The notes under the pieces were generated by a model. That model made no database searches. It saw only the letters and a program-made list of their open reading frames with translations, and was not told where the DNA came from. Both the position numbers and the translations under genes were made by a program. Source: Zygophlyctis sp. KS116 (lineage: Eukaryota; Chytridiomycota). From it: 33,204 nucleotides of DNA. Position 1 is the stretch's first letter, and each line of letters starts with the position of its first letter. The stretch covers positions 1-33,204 of the forward strand of contig BAAFSQ010000099.1 in assembly GCA_054661495.1 (NCBI GenBank). Direction: 5' to 3'. Positions 1-8,958 of the stretch are shown in pieces.

Positions 1-130
1 AGAGTTCAATATCTGAAAAAGGTTCTGATGGAGCAAAATAGCCAAATCCAATTATGAGAGTATCAAATTGAATTATTTGCCAGTTATTTCCAAAAGAGAG
101 TGGTATTGCATGTCCGTCGTTAGTTTGCCT
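1..130 (-). other. Open frame running off the left edge, possible partial gene
   Basis: On the minus strand a frame without stops runs from about 130 to the window edge, roughly 42 codons. It is preceded by a tract ending TTCTAAG that could be a mini-intron acceptor like those elsewhere in this window. The predicted peptide (for example DGHAIPLSFGNNW) matches no family I recognise. It could be the last exons of a gene to the left or a transposon scrap. Confidence 0.22.
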
Positions 131-404
131 TAGAATAAATGATCATAAAACTTTTTAAACTTTTAAACTTTGTTTTGCAGAAATTGTGTTTGAAAACGGG
201 CTTGATTGATTTTCTGTTAATCTTGATTCAGCAATGATTGCTTAGTTGATTTCTTTTTCTTTGGTGAATAAGTTGATTTCCTGAATTTTGTGAGTGAGAG
301 AGCGTGCGTTAAAGAACATACACTTCAGAAATCACTCTTCTGCACCAATTTGGCTTGTGTGCGTCCCTCTTTAATTGCAGTTCTTTTTTCTAGAATTTCT
401 TTAG
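131..404. other. Gap without recognisable gene
   Basis: AT-rich sequence with no long frame on either strand and no RNA gene that I can recognise. It probably contains decayed 5' sequence of the LINE that follows. Confidence 0.4.
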
Positions 405-1338
405 CTCTTGCTATCAAGGGTCTTTTCTCTCACCAATTCTCTTTAATTTTTATATCGACTCTCTGATCGATGGACATAATGGGAGTTCAATCAAACAATC
501 TATTCTTTGCAGATGATGTAAATATCCGTTTAAACGACAAATCAACTGTTCAAAAAATCTTGGACATTGCCTACAAATGGGGATCTGAATTTGGAATGAA
601 ATTCTCCCCAGAAAAGTGCCTTGTTCTTTCTAAGCAAAAAAATCTCTGTTTTAAAATTGGCGAAACGCAGCTACCTGAAGTTGATCGAGCTATTTATTTG
701 GGGATCTCTTTAAATACGAGTGGGTTTGACTCAAAGAAATTCGCTCTAAATTGCGCACGCAAAGTTGAAAGTGCAGTTATGCAATTAGTTAAAAATGGCT
801 ACTCTAGCAAATATTGGTCTCCAAGAATTAAATTATCTGTCTACAAACAATCAATGCAATGCAGAAATAAAATTCTGAATGCGAAATTCTTACCCAACGC
901 CAAAACTCTGAAAGAAAACCTTCAAATAGCTCGACTGATTAATTTTGCATCAAATAACTCTAAATCAGTTTATAGAGTATATTTCAAGCGAAATGAATAT
1001 ATTCGTCAATTAGAAAATTTGAAGGTTTGAGGATAACTTCGGACCAATTTTCGAATTTCCATCTCCTGGACCAAGGAGATCATCTTCAAGCTTTATTCGA
1101 AAAATACGAAGAAGTTGAAAGTTTCTACTCTCAAAATATTTTGGACACTTACAAATACATTTATGAAAATCATTTTTCAATTTGGAAAGATATATCTTGG
1201 GCAATCACGCTACCTGTTCACTTGCCTGGAAGTTATTATGTACAGTATGATACGAGTTTCCTATTAGCGGAAAGAATAGAGTATCTTCAATATACAATGT
1301 TGACAAGATTTTTTGAATTTTGCGATGAACACCACTGA
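405..1338 (+). pseudogene. LINE (non-LTR retrotransposon) reverse transcriptase remnant
   Basis: Non-LTR reverse transcriptase fragment. At 411-468 one frame encodes YQGSFLSPILFNFYIDSLI, the classic QGSxLSPxLFN motif of reverse transcriptase. After a frameshift near 470 the next frame (to 1030) carries the catalytic FADD motif, then WGSEFGMKFSPEKC and YLGI, in the expected order. A second shift near 1028 leads into 1027-1338, plausibly the decayed C-terminal part of the same open frame. No endonuclease domain, poly(A) tail or target-site duplication is visible. A short jump after VYKQSMQ looks like an internal deletion. It is dead by at least two frameshifts and is 5'-truncated, which is typical of LINE copies. 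The clade is not determined. Confidence 0.8.
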
Positions 1339-1364
1339 AGCTGCCAGTTATACATAATTTCAGA

Positions 1365-1720
1365 ATAAAGGCAATGGAGGATGCAGGATTATTTAGAATA
1401 CCCTCGAGTCTGCGGCGCCTTTATGCCACCATACTCTTATTTACTGTGCCTGCAGATATTAAGAATCTTTTTGATCGGTTTTTCGCAGATTTAAGTGAAG
1501 ACATTAGATATGAATTACCAGATGTAAATGACAATCTTTTGCTATCATTAGTTGCTTCTAAAATTGAAAAAATTCTTTCATCTTATGGAAAGACTTTGGG
1601 CGATTTTCCGGGTCTTCCCGGGATTACCGTCGTTTTGGGAGGGGACTTTCGAAAAATACTTCCAGTTATAGTTAAAGGCAGTAGAGGCTCTAATCAGAGA
1701 GTATTTAGATACTCGAGATT
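1365..1720 (+). pseudogene. Helitron PIF1-like helicase remnant with internal deletion
   Basis: The frame encodes LFRIPSSLRRLYATILLF and SEDI, then SSYGKTLGDFPGLP, the linker region in front of the helicase domain of Helitron Rep/Hel proteins. It passes almost directly to GGDFRKILPVIVKGSR, which corresponds to the GGDFRQILPV block deep in the PIF1 helicase. The Walker A region that normally lies between these two blocks (about 100 residues or more) is missing, so this is an internal-deletion derivative. No Rep HUH motif and no Helitron 3' hairpin with CTRR end is seen. The right side merges into hAT sequence. Rolling-circle DNA transposon relic, not functional. Confidence 0.75.
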
Positions 1721-2406
1721 CAGAAATAAAACAATGGGTTCCAGATCTCTATGAAGAGAAAGCACTTAAAGAATTGGAAACATGAATCGGTTACTTTGAA
1801 ATTACAAGAAGAAGACATTGATATGCTTTCAGTCAGAAAGCTCTTTGATGCTTTAATTAAAAGGTTTCCTGTAATGGCACAATATATTTCCCCACAGCAG
1901 ATATTGTGCATTATCAGGCTTTTGAATCAGGAGTTTGCAAGATTTTGGTAGGAGAGGAATCATTGGACAATTCTGAATTAGAAGCTCTTGAAAATTTCAA
2001 AATTGTAGAAAAAAATGGTAAAGATGAATCGAGTTCTCAAAAGACCAAGAATAGATACTTGCTATGAAATCTTGAATCATATTCCTCCAACATCAAATAG
2101 GGCCGAACGTTTTTTCAGTGCAGCGAAATTAGTTATAACAGACTTAAGAAAGTCAATGCTACCCAAAAATTTGGAAATACTACTTTTCTTAAAATTTAAT
2201 CGAGAACTGTGGGATGAAAAGCTTCTCGCTATAGCTTATAATGAAGAAAGTTCGAAATAAGTAGAAATTGGGCTATTTTAAAGCAATAAATCAATAATTT
2301 ATTGCGCTATTTCATCAATTGCAATAATTGATTGTGATATTTATGAAATGTCAATTATAGATTGTGATGTTGCAATTATATTCCAATAAATAATTGCACA
2401 CCCCTG
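1721..2406 (+). mobile_element. hAT transposon 3' half with terminal repeat
   Basis: Transposase remnants appear in several frames. LFDALIKRF and the downstream FESGVCKI resemble the core of BED-type hAT transposases. The frame 2015-2260 carries PPTSNRAERFFSAAKLVITD followed by RKSMLP and FLKFNRELW, the C-terminal hAT dimerisation domain, ending in TAA at 2258-2260. At least two frameshifts separate the parts and the N-terminal half is absent. Downstream, 2290-2390 contains several copies of an ATTGATTGTGATRTT-like subterminal motif, and the tract TAATTGCACACCCCTG (2391-2406) reads in reverse as CAGGGGTGTGCAATTA, a hAT-type terminal inverted repeat. The matching left end is not found. Dead copy. 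Confidence 0.8.
2391..2406 (-). repeat. hAT-type terminal inverted repeat (right end)
   Basis: On the minus strand this reads CAGGGGTGTGCAATTA, matching the common hAT start CAGGGGTG. It lies 130 bases beyond the transposase stop, as expected for a 3' end. No partner repeat was found upstream. Confidence 0.6.
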
Positions 2407-2635
2407 AGTAGAGCCCATTTCCATGAAATATTTAATTTTTAAAATACAGTTTCTTAAAAAATTAAAGTAGCGATCTTAAAAATTAAATAGCGAGCGTAGC
2501 GCTAAAATTTCTCCCATGGTTGGAATAGCTCTTATTTTGGACCCGAGTGATGGGTTGAAATCATTGTAAATCAATTCAAAGCTAAATTTAGGTATTTCCT
2601 TTCAAGGCCGTTATATGCTAAATTAGGTCCCGAAA

Positions 2636-2827
2636 GCAGTTTTGGCATTTTGGAAGTCTAAAGAATTCGACTATTCTATTTTGTCTGTTATGGCAAAGGA
2701 TTATCCAACAATTCAAGCTTCAAGTGTACCTGCAGAGCGAGCATTTTCATCTGGAGCTGATTCAGCAACGACATGTAGGATGAGTGGAAAGACTATCGAA
2801 ACGACTCAGTTTTTAAAATCAATATAA
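2636..2827 (+). pseudogene. Second hAT (Ac-like) transposase C-terminus, truncated
   Basis: The peptide contains MAKDYPTIQASSVPAERAFS, the conserved start of the hAT C-terminal dimerisation domain (mA.DyL.iqaSSvpsERaFS), then a degenerate stretch and TIETTQFLKSI before TAA at 2825-2827. It differs clearly from the hAT at 1721-2406, so two families are represented. Only the last 60 or so residues survive. The residues after AFS deviate from the family pattern (SAGxxxTxxRxxL), suggesting compensating frameshifts. Dead copy. Confidence 0.75.
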
Positions 2828-2920
2828 CTAATTATGATTAAAATGATTGATTAGGAGTATGACTATGATTATTAACTACCTTATTACGATTCAATCAATC
2901 ATAATCATGATTGCCTTGGA
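2828..2920. repeat. Subterminal palindromic repeats, probable 3' end of the second hAT
   Basis: Repeated ATGATT / AATCAT motifs on both strands, densest at 2891-2915, ending near CCTTGG. Short alternating motifs of this kind are typical of hAT subterminal transposase-binding regions. The exact end is not established. Confidence 0.4.
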
Positions 2921-3446
2921 AGGCATTAGCTAAAAAAGACAAGAAGAATTGTTGAGGCTGAATCTATTGAATCTTGAATCTGAAAATAACGTCAACGCCT
3001 TAGTTAATGTGAATAAGATAGAAATAGAAGGAGATCTGAGACTTATATTGAGTTTAGCTCCATGTAAAAAAATTCACTGCTAGTGCAAGAAGTAAGTCGC
3101 CAATATTTATTTCTTAATAATTTTTAAAAAGTCCTATGAAAATCCTTTGGCCTGCATTCAGACAATGTTTTTCGATTTGTTCAATAAATTAGGTCCTACG
3201 CTTTAATTTAGGTCGGGGTTTCCTGGTAGGGGTATTGGTGGGGTAGAGAACATGATTACCAAATTTTGGATTATTGCTGGGTTATATTAAACTTAAAGTA
3301 TTTGATTATCACACAACTGATTTGTAATTAGGTCAGATAAAGCTGTATGTGATAGTTGTTAATTGGAAATGTAAGACTGAAGAAAATATCTGATAATGTG
3401 TTTTGATAACAGAAATTCATTTTTTTTTCTAAACTGAACAACAGAA
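2921..3446. other. Gap without recognisable gene
   Basis: A plus-strand frame of about 45 codons (around 2945-3082, beginning ELLRLNLLNLESENN and ending KKIHC) is open but matches nothing I recognise. The rest, to the TRA2 stop, is AT-rich with no long frames. It would include the TRA2 3' untranslated region. Confidence 0.4.
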
Positions 3447-4134
3447 TCAACGACGCTCTCGATAGTGACGGTCCCCAGAGTCTCTATAACGATCATCTCT
3501 TTCATAACGAGAATTGCGGTCTTCTCTGCGACTATCATCCCTTCGATAATCTCTATCTCCTGAACGATAATCCCTATCTCTTGACCGATCTCTGCGATAT
3601 TCTCTGGATCTATCTCTTCGATAGTCACGGTCATCTCTGTAACCACGACGATCATATCTACCCCTATCAGAGTCTCTTGATGGCCCTTTGAATTAATTTA
3701 AATTTCTTACCAGACTTCTTCCCAAAGTATTGGCCGGGAGTAGGTGATCTTGCTCTTCCTCTTTTTGCAGCTTCCACCAACAAAGTTTTTCCAAACACTT
3801 CCTTTCCATGAGTAGCTTCAATAGCCGCTGCTGCATCTTCTCCTTTTTCCATTGTAACAAAAGCAAATCCTCTATTCTCCTTTGTATATGGATCAATCAA
3901 GACATTAATCTTTAAAATCTTTCCAAATTTGCTATATTCTTCTTCTAAATCCTGTTCAGTCACACCATTAGCAACTCCACGAATGTAAATGTTTGTTCCA
4001 TCATTAGGGGGCTCTTCTGATCTTCTTCTATCATCAACAGGCGATCTTGACTTTTCATTTTCCCATCCAGATGCAGGAGCAGATTTTTCCGCAGAATCCT
4101 CCCAAGACGATACATTCATTTTATCGTCAGCCAT
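3447..4134 (-). CDS. TRA2: Transformer-2-like SR splicing factor
   Basis: Exons on the minus strand are 4134-3711 and 3685-3447, with a 25-nt intron (3686-3710). The product is 220 residues. One RNA-recognition motif spans about residues 48-123, with RNP2 IYIRGV and RNP1 RGFAFVTM. It is followed by RSPTPGQYFG, equivalent to the RPHTPTPGIYMG linker that is diagnostic of TRA2 proteins. Splicing the intron opens a tail of about 80 residues dominated by R, D, S and Y (repeats such as RDYRRDRS), an RS/RD-like domain that would mediate contacts with other splicing factors. If translation read through the intron, the tail would be lost. Role by family: sequence-specific splice enhancer binding in the nucleus. 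Divergent with SEC62, with 77 bases between start codons. Confidence 0.9.
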
Positions 4135-4211
4135 TTTTTTTGTAGAAGCTTAGGCCCAGGTTAAACTAAATTTAAAACTGAGGTTTAGGTGACGCGACCG
4201 TGTCAAGAGAA

Positions 4212-4937
4212 ATGGAAAAACCGCCGGTGGAGCTTACCGAGATTGCCTCTTATTTAAAATCTTCTGATCTAAGACAGAAAGCAGGAATATGCAAAGGAAA
4301 GAGAATAGATTATTTTAAAGGTTTTCAAATTTTTAATAAATTCGTAGGAAAACATGCTGTAAATGCACTGCTGAGGGAAGGATATGAAAAATCAGCAATT
4401 GCTAAAAAAGTCCCAGTTCTTGACAGAGACACATCAGAAACAGTTGTTCAGGATTTACTAAAGTTTGGATTCATTCTGAGAGGAGAAAGAGATCAGGCTT
4501 TTCCTCATAAATTCTTAATATCAGAATCTCAGACTTTTAGTCCTGAAGAATACTACTTTTGGGTCTATCAAGGCTCCCAATGGCGGGGTGTCATTTTAGG
4601 CTTGGGTGTTTTGCTTGTTGTCTTGGCAGGGGTAATGTTTCCTCTCTGGCCAGCACTTCCAAGACAAGGTGTATATTATATATCTCTTTTATTGATTGGA
4701 TTTATTGGATTCATAATGGGACTAGGAGTAATCCGTGGAATTATATGGATCTTTTTAAAAATACTAATAGGGAGAGGGGGTTGGCTCTTTCCTAATTTAT
4801 TTGCAGATGTAGGATTTATAGAGAGTTTTAAGCCTTTATGGACGTAATTTATTTATTTTTAAAATTATAGATGGGATGCTGAAAAGAAGGGCAAGAAGAA
4901 AAAGGCACCAGTGTCGTCGGATATGGACGACGATTAA
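4212..4937 (+). CDS. SEC62: Sec62, ER post-translational translocation subunit
   Basis: Exons are 4212-4843 and 4871-4937, with a 27-nt intron. The product is 232 residues. I start at ATG 4212 (MEKPPVELTEI); the frame is open back to a GTG at 4200, but that is not a eukaryotic start. The cytosolic N-terminal domain has the family motif KRIDYFKGF. Two hydrophobic segments (about residues 127-145 and 155-174) form the membrane hairpin, and FKPLWTWDAEKKGKKKK follows, with the splice junction falling inside FKPLWTW. The short acidic end is SSDMDDD. Sec62 works with Sec63 and the Sec61 channel in post-translational import into the ER. The next gene, KAP123, starts 20 bases after the stop on the same strand. 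Confidence 0.93.
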
Positions 4938-4957
4938 ATTTTCGCGTGCAAAATATA

Positions 4958-7900
4958 ATGGATGAATTATTGAAATTATTGGGAGATATATCTTCTGGTG
5001 AGAGTAATGCAGTTAACTCTGCCACTTTTAAGCTTGCCCAATTGTATAAAAATCCAATGTCTTTGGTTTTTTTGATTGAAATTGTCTGTTCAAGCCATAA
5101 TTTGTCTCTTCGGCAACTATCTGCAATTGAAGCAAGAAAAAATGTCAAGGCATTTTGGCCAAAGATTCAAGAGGAATTAAAGTTTTCTCTCAAGGAAAAG
5201 CTGTTGGCTTTTATTCTTACCGAAACTGAGTAAGTTTTTTTCTCTAATATCAGCACTCTAGTTAGAAACTCCATATCCAGACTCATTGCTCAAATCGCTA
5301 GCATTGAGATTCCTAATAATAACTGGAATAATCTTTTGGGATTCCTGAATAGCTGTTGTCACTCAACTTCTCCCGAACATCGGTTGGTTGGAGTATATGT
5401 GCTTTATAATTTATTTGAAGTGATTGCTGACCATTTGGCCGGACATTTGAATGAATTATTTACAATGTTTTTAGTAACTTTAAGTGATCCAGAAAGTCTC
5501 AAAGTTCGGGTGACTACCTTGTTGTAATACTTTTTGGTTTAATTATAGAGCTTTGGGTAAAATTGCGGATTTTATAGAGCCCACAGATCAGGCTCAAATT
5601 AGGGAATTTAGAAATGCAGTACCACAAATGGTTAATGTATTAAAGCAATGTTTAGATGCAGGAGATATAGATGGGGCAACAAAGGCATTTGAAGTTTTTG
5701 ATAATTTGTTGATGCTGGTATACTCTTTAAACTAAAAATTAGGAAGCACCTTTATTGTCTAACCATTTTATGGAGTTGGTTCAGTTTTATATATCAATAG
5801 CTTCCAATAAGAACTATGATGATTCTATTAGGATAATGGCTCTTTCATTTCTGATGTGGTGTACCATATATAAGAAAAGTAAACTTCAAAAGTTGAAATT
5901 GGTTGGTCATTTTGTTGGGTCTATATTGCCGATTGGAGCAGAGACATCTGAAATAGATGAGGAAGATGATACGCCTTCTAAAGTTGCTTTTCAAGTTATA
6001 AGTTCACTCTCTACTAATCTTCCTCCTGCTTATGTTTTTCCAGAAGTTATGAAATATGTGGTTAGTTTTATGCATGAAGCTAATCCTTCATATCGTAGAG
6101 CGGCCATGCTAGCATTAAGTGTACTTGTAGATGGATGTGCTGATTATATGAGAACAAAACTTAACGATTTATTACCTCTTCTGCTGAATGGATTAAATGA
6201 TCGGGATAATTACGTTAGGATCGCTGCATGTATTGCGCTTGGTTCTATTTCAGGTAGTATATTTTCGTTTTTATGTTTTAGATGAAATTGATCAAATTGG
6301 CGATTATCATGATAGTTTATTACCAGTGATTTCAAACTTGATGAATGATGCTGATCCATCAATTCATTATCATGCGATTGCAGCATTAGATGCCATTGTG
6401 GAAAGTTTGGAAGGAAAGATTCTTCCTTACTTACCATCATTGATGGGTCGTTTAATTTGCTTTTTAGAAACTGGAGAGCGAAGGCTAAAAGTTATTGTAA
6501 CCGCTTGCATAGGATCGGCTGCACATGCTGCTGGATCTTCATTTTCACCTTACTTTGCAGATGTTATAGTCAGACTTTCATATCTAATGAGCTTGGGGGG
6601 CGATAAAGAGGATCTTGACTTAAGAGGAGTAGCTACTGACACTGCTGGAACTGTGGCAGAGGCAGTAGGAAAGGACCTGTTTAGAGTATCATATGATTTA
6701 TTTTTTAATATTTAGCCGTATGTTCAAAATCTAATGAAGCTATGCATAGATGGGCTTAACATTGATAACTCTCGTCTACGAGAGTGCAGTTACTGCTTTT
6801 TTGCCATTCTTGCTCGTGTGTTCGAGGAAGAATTTTCTCCGTTTTTAACGGTAATAATCCCTTCAATTCTCAATTCATGTCGATTAGAGGAAAAAGATAT
6901 GTTTAACGATCCTCAATTGGAAAGATATGCAGCTCAGTTAGCTGATGATGATAGTGCCAGTGATGATTATTTTAATGTAAACTCTGCTATTTCAGAAGAG
7001 AAAGAGACTTCACTTGATGCCTTAGCCCAGATGTTTTCGTCTACCAAATCAGAATTTCTTCCATATGTGCAAGATTCCATCAATATTGCCTTGGGATTGT
7101 TGGATCATTATAATGAAAGCGTCCGAAAGTCAGCATGTGCCTGCTTATGTTCCTTTTTACAGACTTTCTACAGGATGAGCAACCCTCGAAAATGGCAGAC
7201 GGGTCTTCCTTTGGAAATTCCACTGCATGCAAATGTAACTAGTCTATCTTCTTTGGTTGTTGAAGGTGTCTTGAGAGTTCTAGAAGAGGAGGACGATCAG
7301 TAAGCGATCATAATTTTTAATAACGTAGAAATGCTGCAGCATCAATGTTGATTGATATTGGTGAAGCTTTGAAGGTCGTTGGTCCTGGAATGTTATCTCA
7401 AATGTTTTCTGGTCCTCCTAATCCCGGGACAATGCATGTTGATGGATTAGCATTATTGATTCTTCAAATCTTGAGACAAGAACATGTTTGCCAAACAGAC
7501 CAAGATGCAGAAGATGCTTCGCAAGAGGAAGATCAAGCAGAGCAGGACGCATTTGTTATAAGTTCTGCAGCGGATACCATGTGTGCTCTCGCATCTGTCT
7601 TAGGACCAAAGTTTAATAACTATTTTAGAAACTTCTTGCCGTTAATTTCAAAATGGTTTAAGCCCACCAAGCCTGCAGTAGATAGAAATATGTCCATTGG
7701 AGCTCTGGCAGAATGCTCTGCCAGTTTGGGAGAAAATGTATCTGAATTTGTCAATGATCTATTACCATTGTTTATGATGGGGTTATCCGATGAAGATGAA
7801 GAAGTAAAAAGCAACTCTGCATACGGTCTTGGAATTCTATGCGGGAATACTTCAACTGATATATCTAGGTAATTTGTTAAATTAATTGTAGTTTATACAT

Positions 7901-8346
7901 GCAAATCTTGCAACTTTTGTATCCATTTTTCAGCTGTTCAGACTCTAAAACCAACATAACTGATAATGCATGTGGCTGTGTTGCCAGAATGATTATAAAA
8001 GCTCCCCAGGCTGTCCCATTGGAACAAGTTCTTCCAATGTTCCTCTCCAACCTACCTTTAAAGCATGATTTTGAAGAAATACAACCAGTATTCGACTGTA
8101 TCTTCTATTTACTAAAAATGGAGCATCCTGCAGTATATTTTTCTCATTAATCTCTAGATTATTCAATTGTTGGATCAAGTCGTGCGTATTTTTGCCATTT
8201 ACCTCGAAGACTCATCTTTGGATGTAAAATTCAAGTCTGAAATTTCCAATTTTCTAAAGATTTTCCACAAATCAGAAAATTTCCAAAAGATGCTTATTGG
8301 TTTACAAGAAGATCAAAAAGCACACTTGTTAAATAGCATACTTTAA
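4958..8346 (+). CDS. KAP123: Importin-beta family karyopherin, Kap123 / importin-4 type
   Basis: Nine exons: 4958-5229, 5254-5523, 5549-5717, 5743-6253, 6282-6685, 6716-7299, 7329-7868, 7892-8132, 8158-8346. The eight introns are 23-30 nt. The product is 1059 residues, close to yeast Kap123 (about 1100) and human IPO4 (1081). HEAT repeats run throughout. Recognisable blocks include TLVRNSISRLIAQIASIEIP, KVAFQVISSLSTNLPP, YRRAAMLALSVLVDGCADYM and GKDLFRPYVQNLMKLCIDGL, in IPO4/Kap123 order. All junctions keep frame. The family carries ribosomal proteins and histones into the nucleus. ATG 4958 is the first in frame and lies only 20 bases after the SEC62 stop. Its stop is 12 bases from the convergent VPS55 stop. 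Confidence 0.93.
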
Positions 8347-8358
8347 TCTATTTAATAC

Positions 8359-8748
8359 TTAATAAAACTCTTGATTTGAAACTCCAAAATTCCTTATATA
8401 TCCCACAACTGTCCCATAAATCATTACACCACCTCCTAATGAGAGACACATTGCTCCGAATTCTATTAAATTTCCATGATAGAGCACTAGAGGCAGTCCG
8501 AATCCACTAACAACAAAAAAAGCAGTTATAAAATATCCAGTTTCTCTAATAGAAGTATTTTCCTCCTGAAACAGGTCAGAGTCCCTTGAGAGTCTTTTAC
8601 AAACAGAATTTGGAATCGGCGCGATTAAATAAGTCAAAACGACAAGAAGAGGCAGCCAGTTCCCATAAATAGCACAGCTTAGAATCACTGAAAGAATACC
8701 AGACGCCAAAAAGAATGCTAATGCAATGATTGTCTTCATTCCAGACAT
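8359..8748 (-). CDS. VPS55: Vps55 / LEPROT endosomal membrane protein
   Basis: Single exon, 129 residues, the usual family length (about 130-140). Four hydrophobic segments are visible. Family hallmarks are APIPNSVCKRL in the second helix region, SGFGLPLVLYHGNLIEFGA in the centre, and a last helix around YGTVVGYIRNFG. Vps55 acts with Vps68 in late-endosome to vacuole sorting; the animal relative LEPROT affects receptor trafficking. It is convergent with KAP123 (12-base gap) and divergent from the small gene at 8798 (49 bases between starts). Confidence 0.92.
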   Translation of the reverse strand: MSGMKTIIALAFFLASGILSVILSCAIYGNWLPLLVVLTYLIAPIPNSVCKRLSRDSDLFQEENTSIRETGYFITAFFVVSGFGLPLVLYHGNLIEFGAMCLSLGGGVMIYGTVVGYIRNFGVSNQEFY

Positions 8749-8797
8749 TTTGACTTGCTTTTGGTAAACAAAATTTTAACAAGCGGGCTGGGTTAAA

Positions 8798-8953
8798 ATG
8801 TCTTTAAGACTCGTCAGTCAGTACCTTGGTCATTTGTGACCTTGCTTTAGGAGGGTATTAGGGCCAAGAATTAAAGTTTTTCATCCACTGCGCACACAAA
8901 GGTTTTTAAAAAGTCAAGAAAATTTGTTAGTGTCCAGGGTTGCTTATCAGTAA
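8798..8953 (+). CDS. Candidate small basic protein, 41 residues
   Basis: Proposed exons are 8798-8820 and 8851-8953, joined across a 30-nt GT-AG intron (ending TTGCTTTAG). Together they give 42 codons without a stop, including TAA at 8951-8953. The peptide begins MSLRLVSQRVLGPRIKVF and is rich in R, L and K with few acidic residues, which looks like a mitochondrial presequence or a tiny mitochondrial membrane or ribosomal protein. I do not recognise the family. Support is indirect: an open frame over two exons, an intron of local size, and a stop five bases before the NUG1 start, which fits local gene packing. The alternative is that this is simply the shared VPS55/NUG1 promoter. Confidence 0.42.
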
Positions 8954-8958
8954 AGAAA

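Noticed and set aside
1676-1690. Target-site duplication between GTAGAGG near 1680 and GTAGAGC after 2406
   Set aside because: The match is partial, and no left terminal repeat adjoins it.
3359-3655. Minus-strand frame of 98 codons rich in I, E, V and M
   Set aside because: It is the wrong-frame reading of TRA2 exon 2; the correct frame after splicing is the RS/RD-rich tail.
4200-4211. Earlier GTG start for SEC62
   Set aside because: Non-ATG starts are not expected; ATG 4212 gives a normal Sec62 N-terminus. The same reasoning was applied to KAP123 (4946), THG1 (11348) and ERG26 (21393).
8833-8850. A 15-nt GT-AG intron option in the small gene before NUG1
   Set aside because: In frame, but a 30-nt intron with the same acceptor also works and fits local intron sizes better.
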